DNA of 64,000 bases from Cristatella mucedo (taxonomy: Eukaryota > Bryozoa > Phylactolaemata > Cristatellidae). The notes under the pieces were generated by a model. That model was not told the origin of the DNA, searched no databases, and saw only the letters and a list, made by a program, of their open reading frames with translations. Below, one piece after another: positions 37,531 through 49,440 of this stretch (position 1 is the stretch's first letter; every line of letters starts with the position of its first letter). The stretch covers positions 57,241-121,240 of the forward strand of contig WPIO01000290.1 of the NCBI GenBank assembly GCA_009760855.2, written 5' to 3'. The position numbers were made by a program, and so were the translations under genes.

Positions 37531-40387
37531 GCAGAGTGATTCAATTTGTCTTATGCCATTCGGACTTGATTAACTCCTTTCGCACGAGTTCGCAGCAGAT
37601 CGCAGATTATCTCCACACTTTTAATCAGCTTGTCGGAGCCAGCAGTCTCTGGCAGCACAGTGCTGCACCTAGCATTTAGCAATTCACCCTTGAATAACTC
37701 ATTTCGCTCGAGTTCGCAGCAGTTTGCGGAATATGTAAACACTTCAAATCTGCTCGTCGGAGCCTGCAGCAGCTGGCAGCAGGGTGGTGCACCTTTCTTT
37801 AAGCAGTTGGCACTTCAATAATTCAGTTCGCATGAGTTCGCAGTAGATCACGGATTATTTACACACGTATAATTTGCTCGTCGGAGCATGGGGTAGCTTG
37901 CAGAAGAGTGATGATATTCGCTTTAAGCCATTCACCCTTGAATGACTCATTTCGCTCGAGTTTGCAGCAGATCGCAGAATATCTACACACTTCAAATCTG
38001 CTCGTCAGAGCGTGCAGTAGCTGACGGCAGATTGCTTCACCTTTGCTTGTGACCATTCCCACTCGATTTGATCATTTCGCACGAGTTTGCAGCAGATTGC
38101 AGAATATTTTCAGACTTCAAATTTGCTTGTCGTAGCATGCAGAAGCTGGCAGCTGAGTGCTGCACCTGGTTTTAAGCCATTTGCACTTGAATGACTCATT
38201 TTGCACGAGTTTGCAGCAGATCACTGAATACCTAGAAACTTCAAATCTGCTCGTCGCAGCGTGCAATAGCTGGCAGCAGAGTGATGCAATTTGGTTTAAG
38301 CCATTCGCACTTGAATAACTTATTTCGCACGAGTTAGCAGCTGATCGCAGATTCTCTACACACTTTAAATCGTCTCGTCGGAGCGTGCGGCAGCTGGCAG
38401 CAGAGTGCAGCACCTTGTTTTAGGCCATTCGAACTTAAATAACTCATTTCGGACGAGTTCGCCGCAGATAGCGGAATATTTTCACACTTCAAGTCAGATC
38501 GTCCCAGCTTGCTGTAGCTGGCAACCGAGTGCAACACCTTGCTTTATGCCTCTCACACTTCGATAACTCATTTCGCTCGAGTTCGCAGGAGATAGCAGAA
38601 TATCTAGACAGTTTGAGTCATCTCGTCCCGGCGTGCAGTAGCTGGGAGAAGAGTGATTCAATTTGTTTTATGCCATTCGCACTTGATTAACGCCTTTCGC
38701 ATGAGTTAGCAGCAGATCGCAGATTATCTACACACTTTTAATCAGCTCGTCGGAGCGAGCAGTCTCTGGCAGCACAGTGCTGCACCTAGCATTAAGCAAT
38801 TCACCCTTGAATAACTCATTTCGCTCGAGTTCGCAGCAGTTTGCCGAATATGTACACACTTCAAATCTGCTCATCAGAGCGTGTGGTAGCTGACGGCAGA
38901 TTGCTGCACCTTGCTTGAGGCCATTCCCACTCGAATAGATCATTTCGCACGAGTTCGCAGCAGATCGCAGATTCTCTACACACTTTAAATCGTCTCGTTG
39001 GAGCGTGCGGCTTCTGGCAGCAGAGTGCTTCACCTTGTTTTATGCCATTCCAACTTAAATAACTCATTTCGGACGAGTTCGCCACAGATAGCAGAATATT
39101 TTCACACTTCAAGTTAGCTCGTCCCAGCTTGCTGTAGCTGGCAGCCGAGTGCAGCACCTTGCTTTATTCCACTTACACTTCAACAATTAATTTCGCTCGA
39201 GTTCGCAGCAGATCGAGGAATATCTCGACACTTTAAGTCATCTCGTCCCAGCATGCAGTAGCTGGGAGCAGAGTGATTCAATTCGTTTAATGCCATTCGC
39301 ACTTGATTAACTCCTTTCGCACGAGTTCGCAGCAGATCGCAGATCATCTACACACTTTTAATCAGCTCGTCGCAGCGAGCAGTCTCTGGCAGCACAGTGC
39401 TGCTCCTAGCATTAAGCTATTCACCCTTGAATAACTCATTTCGTACGAGTTCGCAGCAGTTTGCTGAATATGTAGACACTTTTAATCTGCTCGTCGGAGC
39501 TTGCGGTACCTAGCAGCAGAGTGATGCAATTTGTTTTAAGCCATTCACACTTGAATACATAATTTCACACGAGTTAGCAGCAGATGGCTGAATATCTACA
39601 GACTTTGTAATGCTTTTCGAAGCGTGCGGTAGCTGGCAGCTGAGTGCTGCGCCTTGTTTTAGGATATTCGCCCTCAATAACTCATTTCGCAAGAGTTCGC
39701 AGCTGATTGCTGAATATCTACACGCTCCTAACCTGCTCGTGGCAGCATGCGGTAGCTTGCAGCAGAGTGCTGCACCTTCTTTTAGGCTATTCGCAATTGA
39801 ATAACTCATTTCGTTTGAGTTCGCAGCAGATTGTGGAATATCTACACACTTTAAATCTGCTTGTCGGAGCGTGTGGTAGCAGGCAGCTGAGTGCTGCACC
39901 TTGTTTTAAGCCATTTGCACTTGAATACCTCATTTCGCACGACTTCGCATGGGATCGCGGATTATCTACACACTTTAAATCTCCGTGACACACCGTGCTG
40001 TAGCTGGCAGCAGAGTGCTGCACATTCTTTTAGGCTATTCGCAATTGAATAACTCATTTCGTTCGAGTTCGAGTTCGCAGCATTTCGCGGAATATGTAGA
40101 CACTTTAAATCTGCTCGTCGGTGCGTGTAAGAGCTGACAGATGGTTGATGCAATTCGTTTCAAGCCATTAGCACTTGAATAACTCTTTTCGCACGACTTT
40201 GCAGCAGATCGTGGAATATCTACAGACTTTAAATCTGCTTGTCGGAGCGTGCAGAAGCTGGCAGCTGAGTGCTGCACCTGGTTTTAAGCCATTCGCACTT
40301 GAATGACTCACTTTGCACGAGTTCGCAGCAGATAGCAGAATATCTAGACACTTTAAGTCATCTCGTCCCGGCGTGCAGTAGCTGGGA
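37531..40387 (+). repeat. HOR H copy 1 (23 monomers)
   Basis: Copy starts are set at GCAGAGTGAT before TCAATTTGTC, found at 37531, 40388, 43239, 46093 and 48401. Lengths are 2857, 2851, 2854 and 2308 bp (23 x 124 = 2852). This copy has a six-base tandem duplication, GTTCGAGTTCGAG, near 40061-40073 that copies 2 and 3 lack. That accounts for the 2857/2851 difference. Elsewhere the copies differ only by scattered single bases. Confidence 0.95.
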
Positions 40388-43238
40388 GCAGAGTGATTCA
40401 ATTTGTCTTATGCCATTCGGACTTGATTAACTCCTTTCGCACGAGTTCGCAGTGAATCGCAGATTATCTACACACTTTTAATCAGCTCGTCGGAGCCAGC
40501 AGTCTCTGGCAGCACAGTGCTGCACCTAGCATTTAGCAATTCACCCTTGAATAACTCATTTTGCTCGAGTTCGCAGCAGTTTGCGGAATATGTAAACACT
40601 TCAAATCTGCTCGTCGGAGCCTGCAGTAGCTGGCAGCAGGGTGGTGCACCTTTCTTTAAGCAGTTGGCACTTCAATAATTCAGTTCGCATGAGTTCGCAG
40701 TAGATCACGGATTATTTACACACGTATAATTTGCTCGTCGGAGCATGGGGTAGCTTGCAGAAGAGTGATGATATTCGCTTTAAGCCATTCACCCTTGAAT
40801 GACTCATTTCGCTCGAGTTTGCAGCAGATCGCAGAATATCTACACACTTCAAATCTGCTCGTCAGAGCGTGCAGTAGCTGACGGCAGATTGCTTCACCTT
40901 TGCTTGTGACCATTCCCACTCGAATAGATCATTTCGCACGAGTTCGCAGCAGATCGCAGAATATTTTCAGACTTCAAATTTGCTTGTCGTAGCGTGCAGA
41001 AGCTGGCAGCTGAGTGCTGCACCTGGTTTTAAGCCATTTGCACTTGAATGACTCATTTTGCACGAGTTTGCAGCAGATCACAGAATACCTAGAAACTTCA
41101 AATCTGCTCGTCGCAGCGTGCAATAGCTGGCAGCAGAGTGATGCAATTTGGTTTAAGCCATTCGCACTTGAATAACTTATTTCGCACGAGTTAGCAGCTG
41201 ATCGCAGATTCTCTACACACTTTAAATCGTCTCGTCGGAACGTGCGGCAGCTGGCAACAGAGTGCAGCACCTTGTTTTAGGCCATTCGAACTTAAATAAC
41301 TCATTTCGGACGAGTTCGCCGCAGATAGCGGAATATTTTCACACTTCAAGTCAGATCGTCTTAGCTTGCTGTAGCTGGCAACCGAGTGCAACACCTTGCT
41401 TTATGCCTCTCACACTTCGATAACTCATTTCGCTCGAGTTCGCAGCAGATAGCAGAATATCTAGACACTTTAAGTCATCTCGTCCCGGCGTGCAGTAGCT
41501 GGGAGAAGAGTGATTCAATTTGTTTTATGCCATTCGCACTTGATTAACTACTATCGCATGAGTTAGCAGCAGATCGCAGATTATCTACACACTTTTAATC
41601 AGCTCGTCGGAGCGAGCAGTCTCTGGCAGCACAGTGCTGCACCTAGCATTAAGCAATTCACCCTTGAATAACTCATTTCGCTCGAGTTCGCAGCAGTTTG
41701 CCGAATATGTACACACTTCAAATCTGCTCATCAGAGCGTGTGGTAGCTGACGGCAGATTGCTGCACCTTGCTTGAGGCCATTCCCACTCGAATAGATCAT
41801 TTCGCACGAGTTCGCAGCAGATCGCAGATTCTCTACACACTTTAAATCGTCTCGTTGGAGCGTGCGGCTTCTGGCAGCAGAGTGCTTCACCTTGTTTTAT
41901 GCCATTCCAACTTAAATAACTCATTTCGGACGAGTTCGCCACAGATAGCAGAATATTTTCACACTTCAAGTTAGCTCGTCCCAGCTTGCTGTAGCTGGCA
42001 GCCGAGTGCAGCACCTTGCTTTATGCCACTTACACTTCAACAATTAATTTCGCTCGAGTTCGCAGCAGATCGAGGAATATCTCGACACTTTAAGTCATCT
42101 CGTCCCAGCATGCAGTAGCTGGGAGCAGAGTGATTCAATTCGTTTAATGCCATTCGCACTTGATTAACTCCTTTCGCACGAGTTCGCAGCAGATCGCAGA
42201 TCATCTACACACTTTTAATCAGCTCGTCGCAGCGAGCAGTCTCTGGCAGCACAGTGCTGCTCCTAGCATTAAGCTATTCACCCTTGAATAACTCATTTCG
42301 TACGAGTTCGCAGCAGTTTGCTGAATATGTAGACACTTTTAATCTGCTCGTCGGAGCTTGCGGTACCTAGCAGCAGAGTGATGCAATTTGTTTTAAGCCA
42401 TTCACACTTGAATACATAATTTCACACGAGTTAGCAGCAGATGGCTGAATATCTACAGACTTTGTAATGCTTTTCGAAGCGTGCGGTAGCTGGCAGCTGA
42501 GTGCTGCGCCTTGTTTTAGGATATTCGCCCTCAATAACTCATTTCGCAAGAGTTCGCAGCTAATTGCTGAATATCTACACGCTCCTAACCTGCTCGTGGC
42601 AGCATGCGGTAGCTTGCAGCAGAGTGCTGCACCTTCTTTTAGGCTATTCGCAATTGAATAACTCATTTCGTTTGAGTTCGCAGCAGATTGTGGAATATCT
42701 ACACACTTTAAATCTGCTTGTCGGAGCGTGTGGTAGCAGGCAGCTGAGTGCTGCACCTTGTTTTAAGCCATTTGCACTTGAATACCTCATTTCGCACGAC
42801 TTCGCATGGGATCGCGGATTATCTACACACTTTAAATCTCCGTGACACACCGTGCTGTAGCTGGCAGCAGAGAGCTGCACATTCTTTTAGGCTATTCGCA
42901 ATTGAATAACTCATTTCGTTCGAGTTCGCAGCATTTCGCGGAATATGTAGACACTTTAAATCTGCTCGTCGGTGCGTGTAAGAGCTGACAGATGGTTGAT
43001 GCAATTCGTTTCAAGCCATTAGCACTTGAATAACTCTTTTCGCACGACTTCGCAGCAGATCGTGGAATATCTACAGACTTTAAATCTGCTTGTCGGAGCG
43101 TGCAGAAGCTGGCAGCTGAGTGCTGCACCTGGTTTTAAGCCATTCGCACTTGAATGACTCACTTTGCACGAGTTCGCAGCAGATAGCAGAATATCTAGAC
43201 ACTTTAAGTCATCTCGTCCCGGCGTGCAGTAGCTGGGA
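40388..43238 (+). repeat. HOR H copy 2 (23 monomers)
   Basis: Second copy, 2851 bp. Conceptual translations of 41585-41890 and 41718-42014 are identical to those at 38728-39033 and 38861-39157 in copy 1 and to 44438-44743 and 44571-44867 in copy 3. It is among the most homogeneous stretches in the window, implying recent amplification of the 23-monomer block. Confidence 0.96.
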
Positions 43239-46092
43239 GCAGAGTGATTCAATTTGTCTTATGCCATTCGGACTTGATTAACTCCTTTCGCACGAGTTCG
43301 CAGTGAATCGCAGATTATCTACACACTTTTAATCAGCTCGTCGGAGCCAGCAGTCTCTGGCAGCACAGTGCTGCACCTAGCATTTAGCAATTCACCCTTG
43401 AATAACTCATTTTGCTCGAGTTCGCAGCAGTTTGCGGAATATGTAAACACTTCAAATCTGCTCGTCGGAGCCTGCAGTAGCTGGCAGCAGGGTGGTGCAC
43501 CTTTCTTTAAGCAGTTGGCACTTCAATAATTCAGTTCGCATGAGTTCGCAGTAGATCACGGATTATTTACACACGTATAATTTGCTCGTCGGAGCATGGG
43601 GTAGCTTGCAGAAGAGTGATGATATTCGCTTTAAGCCATTCACCCTTGAATGACTCATTTCGCTCGAGTTTGCAGCAGATCGCAGAATATCTACACACTT
43701 CAAATCTGCTCGTCAGAGCGTGCAGTAGCTGACGGCAGATTGCTTCACCTTTGCTTGTGACCATTCCCACTCGAATAGATCATTTCGCACGAGTTCGCAG
43801 CAGATCGCAGAATATTTTCAGACTTCAAATTTGCTTGTCGTAGCGTGCAGAAGCTGGCAGCTGAGTGCTGCACCTGGTTTTAAGCCATTTGCACTTGAAT
43901 GACTCATTTTGCACGAGTTTGCAGCAGATCACAGAATACCTAGAAACTTCAAATCTGCTCGTCGCAGCGTGCAATAGCTGGCAGCAGAGTGATGCAATTT
44001 GGTTTAAGCCATTCGCACTTGAATAACTTATTTCGCACGAGTTAGCAGCTGATCGCAGATTCTCTACACACTTTAAATCGTCTCTCGTCGGAGCGTGCGG
44101 CAGCTGGCAACAGAGTGCAGCACCTTGTTTTAGGCCATTCGAACTTAAATAACTCATTTCGGACGAGTTCGCCGCAGATAGCAGAATATTTTCACACTTC
44201 AAGTCAGATCGTCTTAGCTTGCTGTAGCTGGCAACCGAGTGCAACACCTTGCTTTATGCCTCTCACACTTCGATAACTCATTTCGCTCGAGTTCGCAGCA
44301 GATAGCAGAATATCTAGACACTTTAAGTCATCTCGTCCCGGCGTGCAGTAGCTGGGAGAAGAGTGATTCAATTTGTTTTATGCCATTCGCACTTGATTAA
44401 CTACTATCGCATGAGTTAGCAGCAGATCGCAGATTATCTACACACTTTTAATCAGCTCGTCGGAGCGAGCAGTCTCTGGCAGCACAGTGCTGCACCTAGC
44501 ATTAAGCAATTCACCCTTGAATAACTCATTTCGCTCGAGTTCGCAGCAGTTTGCCGAATATGTACACACTTCAAATCTGCTCATCAGAGCGTGTGGTAGC
44601 TGACGGCAGATTGCTGCACCTTGCTTGAGGCCATTCCCACTCGAATAGATCATTTCGCACGAGTTCGCAGCAGATCGCAGATTCTCTACACACTTTAAAT
44701 CGTCTCGTTGGAGCGTGCGGCTTCTGGCAGCAGAGTGCTTCACCTTGTTTTATGCCATTCCAACTTAAATAACTCATTTCGGACGAGTTCGCCACAGATA
44801 GCAGAATATTTTCACACTTCAAGTTAGCTCGTCCCAGCTTGCTGTAGCTGGCAGCCGAGTGCAGCACCTTGCTTTATGCCACTTACACTTCAACAATTAA
44901 TTTCGCTCGAGTTCGCAGCAGATCGAGGAATATCTCGACACTTTAAGTCATCTCGTCCCAGCATGCAGTAGCTGGGAGCAGAGTGATTCAATTCGTTTAA
45001 TGCCATTCGCACTTGATTAACTCCTTTCGCACGAGTTCGCAGCAGATCGCAGATCATCTACACACTTTTAATCAGCTCGTCGCAGCGAGCAGTCTCTGGC
45101 AGCACAGTGCTGCTCCTAGCATTAAGCTATTCACCCTTGAATAACTCATTTCGTACGAGTTCGCAGCAGTTTGCTGAATATGTAGACACTTTTAATCTGC
45201 TCGTCGGAGCTTGCGGTACCTAGCAGCAGAGTGATGCAATTTGTTTTAAGCCATTCACACTTGAATACATAATTTCACACGAGTTAGCAGCAGATGGCTG
45301 AATATCTATAGACTTTGTAATGCTTTTCGAAGCGTGCGGTAGCTGGCAGCTGAGTGCTGCGCCTTGTTTTAGGATATTCGCCCTCAATAACTCATTTCGC
45401 AAGAGTTCGCAGCTGATTGCTGAATATCTACACGCTCCTAACCTGCTCGTGGCAGCATGCGGTAGCTTGCAGCAGAGTGCTGCACCTTCTTTTTAGGCTA
45501 TTCGCAATTGAATAACTCATTTCGTTTGAGTTCGCAGCAGATTGTGGAATATCTACACACTTTAAATCTGCTTGTCGGAGCGTGTGGTAGCAGGCAGCTG
45601 AGTGCTGCACCTTGTTTTAAGCCATTTGCACTTGAATACCTCATTTCGCACGACTTCGCATGGGATCGCGGATTATCTACACACTTTAAATCTCCGTGAC
45701 ACACCGTGCTGTAGCTGGCAGCAGAGTGCTGCACATTCTTTTAGGCTATTCGCAATTGAATAACTCATTTCGTTCGAGTTCGCAGCATTTCGCGGAATAT
45801 GTAGACACTTTAAATCTGCTCGTCGGTGCGTGTAAGAGCTGACAGATGGTTGATGCAATTCGTTTCAAGCCATTAGCACTTGAATAACTCTTTTCGCACG
45901 ACTTCGCAGCAGATCGTGGAATATCTACAGACTTTAAATCTGCTTGTCGGAGCGTGCAGAAGCTGGCAGCTGAGTGCTGCACCTGGTTTTAAGCCATTCG
46001 CACTTGAATGACTCACTTTGCACGAGTTCGCAGCAGATAGCAGAATATCTAGACACTTTAAGTCATCTCGTCCCGGCGTGCAGTAGCTGGGA
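43239..46092 (+). repeat. HOR H copy 3 (23 monomers)
   Basis: Third copy, 2854 bp. Private changes are a two-base TC insertion near 44083 (CGTCTCTCGTCGG) and one extra T near 45490, together three bases over copy 2. All 23 monomers are present in order. The shared state of most sites with copy 2 makes these two the closest pair by eye. Confidence 0.96.
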
Positions 46093-48400
46093 GCAGAGTG
46101 ATTCAATTTGTCTTATGCCATTCGGACTTGATTAACTCCTTTCGCACGAGTTCGCAGTGAATCGCAGATTATCTACACACTTTTAATCAGCTCGTCGGAG
46201 CCAGCAGTCTCTGGCAGCACAGTGCTGCACCTAGCATTTAGCAATTCACCCTTGAATAACTCATTTTGCTCGAGTTCGCAGCAGTTTGCGGAATATGTAA
46301 ACACTTCAAATCTGCTCGTCGGAGCCTGCAGTAGCTGGCAGCAGGGTGGTGCACCTTTCTTTAAGCAGTTGGCACTTCAATAATTCAGTTCGCATGAGTT
46401 CGCAGTAGATCACGGATTATTTACACACGTATAATTTGCTCGTCGGAGCATGGGGTAGCTTGCAGAAGAGTGATGATATTCGCTTTAAGCCATTCACCCT
46501 TGAATGACTCATTTCGCTCGAGTTTGCAGCAGATCGCAGAATATCTACACACTTCAAATCTGCTCGTCAGAGCGTGCAGTAGCTGACGGCAGATTGCTTC
46601 ACCTTTGCTTGTGACCATTCCCACTCGAATAGATCATTTCGCACGAGTTCGCAGCAGATCGCAGAATATTTTCAGACTTCAAATTTGCTTGTCGTAGCGT
46701 GCAGAAGCTGGCAGCTGAGTGCTGCACCTGGTTTTAAGCCATTTGCACTTGAATGACTCATTTTGCACGAGTTTGCAGCAGATCACAGAATACCTAGAAA
46801 CTTCAAATCTGCTCGTCGCAGCGTGCAATAGCTGGCAGCAGAGTGATGCAATTTGGTTTAAGCCATTCGCACTTGAATAACTTATTTCGCACGAGTTAGC
46901 AGCTGATCGCAGATTCTCTACACACTTTAAATCGTCTCGTCGGAGCGTGCGGCAGCTGGCAACAGAGTGCAGCACCTTGTTTTAGGCCATTCGAACTTAA
47001 ATAACTCATTTCGGACGAGTTCGCCGCAGATAGCGGAATATTTTCACACTTCAAGTCAGATCGTCTTAGCTTGCTGTAGCTGGCAACCGAGTGCAACACC
47101 TTGCTTTATGCCTCTCACACTTCGATAACTCATTTCGCTCGGAGCGAGCAGTCTCTGGCAGCACAGTGCTGCACCTAGCATTAAGCAATTCACCCTTGAA
47201 TAACTCATTTCGCTCGAGTTCGCAGCAGTTTGCAGAATATGTACACACTTCAAATCTGCTCATCAGAGCGTGTGGTAGCTGACGGCAGATTGCTGCACCT
47301 TGCTTGAGGCCATTCCCACTCGAATAGATCATTTCGCACGAGTTCGCAGCAGATCGCAGATTCTCTACACACTTTAAATCGACTCGTCGGAGCGTGCGGC
47401 TGCTGGCAGCAGAGTGCTTCACCTTGTTTTCTGCCATTCCAAGGTTAATAACTCATTTCGGACGAGTTCGCCACAGATAGCAGAATATTTTCACACTTCA
47501 AGTCAGCTCGTCCCAGCTTGCTGTAGCTGGCAGCCGAGTGCAGCACCTTGCTTTATGCCACTTACACTTCAACAATTAATTTCGCTCGAGTTCGCAGCAG
47601 ATCGAGGAATATCTAGACACTTTAAGTCATCTCGTCCCAGCATGCAGTAGCTGGGAGCAGAGTGATTCAATTTGTTTTATGCCATTCGCACTTGATTAAC
47701 TCCTTTCGCACGAGTTCGCAGCAGATCGCAGATTATCTACACACTTTTAATCAGCTCGTCCCAGCGAGCAGTCTCTGGCAGCACAGTGCTACTCCTAGCA
47801 TTAAGCAATTCACCCTTGAATAACTCATTTCGTACGAGTTCGCAGCAGTTTGCGGAATATGTAGACACTTTTAATCTGCTCGTCGGAGCTTGCGGTACCT
47901 AGCAGCAGAGTGATGCAATTTGTTTTAAGCCATTCACACTTGAATACATCATTTCACACGAGTTGGCAGCAGATGGCGGAATATCTACAGACTTTAAATC
48001 TGCTTGTCGGAGCGTGTGGTAGCAGGCAGCTGAGTGCCGCACCTTGTTTTAAGCCATTTGCACTTGAATACCTCATTTCGCACGACTTCGCATGGGATCG
48101 CGGATTATCTACACACTTTAAATCTCCGTGACACACCGAGCTGTAGCTGGCAGCAGAGTGCTGCACATTCTTTTAGGCTATTCGCAATTGAATAACTCAT
48201 TTCGTTCGAGTTCGCAGCATTTCGCGGAATATGTAGACACTTTTAATCTGCTCGTCGGTGCGTGTAAGAGCTGACAGATGGTTGATGCAATTTGTTTTAA
48301 GCCATTCGCACTTGAATGACTCACTTTGCACGAGTTCACAGCAGATAGCAGAATATCGAGACACTTTAAGTGATCTCGTCCCGGCGTGCAGTAGCTGGAA
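46093..48400 (+). repeat. HOR H copy 4, internally deleted (2308 bp)
   Basis: Fourth copy, about 543 bp short. Three losses explain this. About 173 bp are missing at the 47140/47141 join; about 247 bp (two monomers) near 47985, where AATATCTACAG runs into CTTTAAATCTGCTTG of a later monomer; and one monomer near 48295. The first loss breaks the monomer register and the other two keep it. Up to 47140 the copy is as close to copy 3 as the intact copies are to each other; after it, it is more diverged. Confidence 0.9.
47131..47150 (+). other. Register-breaking 173-bp deletion junction
   Basis: The sequence reads CATTTCGCTC then GGAGCGAGCA. In copy 3 the two sides lie at 44281-44288 and from 44462, so the bases matching 44289-44461 are absent: 173 bp, one monomer plus 49 bp. 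The join links monomer position 27 to position 77, so it is not explained by exchange between aligned monomers. The two sides share TCG, a three-base microhomology. End joining or slippage is the likely cause. Confidence 0.9.
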
Positions 48401-49440
48401 GCAGAGTGATTCAATTTGTCTTATGCCATTCGGACTTTAATAACTCCTTTCGCTCGAGTTCGCAGCAGATCCCAGATTATCTACACACTTTTTATCAGCT
48501 CGTCGGAGCGAGCAGTCTCTGGCAGCACAGTGCTGCACCTAGCATTAAGCAATTCACCCTTGAATAACTCATTTCGCTCGAGTTCGCAGCAGTTTTCGGA
48601 ATATGTAAACACTTCAAATCTGCTCGTCGGAGCCTGCAGTAGCTGGCAGCAGAGTGGTGCACCTTTCTTTAAGCAGTTGGCACTTTAATAATTCATTTCG
48701 CACGAGTTCGCAGTAGATCACGGATTATTTACACACGTATAATTTGCTCTTCGGAGCATGGGGTAGCTTGCAGAAGAGTGATGATATTCGCTTTAAGCCA
48801 TTCACCCTTGAATGACTCATTTCGCTCGAGTTCGCAGCAGATCGCTGAATATCTACACACTTCAAATCTGCTCTTCAGAGCGTGCGGTAGCTGACGGCAG
48901 ATTGCTTCACCTTTGCTTGAGACCATTCCCACTCGAATAGATCATTTCGCACGAGTTCGCAGCAGATCGCAGAATATTTTCAGACTTCAAATTTGCTTGT
49001 CGTAGCGTGCAGAAGCTGGCAGCAGAGTGCTGCACCTGGTTTTAAGCCATTCGCACTTGAATGACTCATTTTGCACGAGTTCGCAGCAGATCGCAGAATA
49101 CCTAGAAACTTCAAATCTGCTCGTCGCAGCGTGCAATAGCTGGCAGCAGAGTGATGCAATTTGGTTTAAGCCATTCGCACTTGAATAACTTATTTCGCAC
49201 GAGTTAGCAGCTGATCGCAGATTCTCTACACACTTTAAATCGTCTCGTCGGAGGTTGCGGCAGCTGGCAGCAGAGTGTAGCACCTTGTTTTAAGCCATTC
49301 GAACCTAAATAACTCATTTCGGACGAGTTCGCCGCAGATAGCAGAATATTTTAACACTTCAAGTCAGATCGTCCCAGCTTGCTGTAGCTGGCAACCGGTT
49401 GCAACACCTTGCTTTATGCCTCTCACATTTCAATAACTCA
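48401..49440 (+). repeat. HOR H copy 5, partial and diverged
   Basis: The first nine or so monomers of the H unit recur here; 48729 and 48987 match 46421 and 46679 at 2308 bp. Single-base differences are more frequent than among copies 1-3, for example GCTCTTCGGAGC for GCTCGTCGGAGC near 48747. The order then passes smoothly into the region matching 12.4 kb. Confidence 0.87.
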
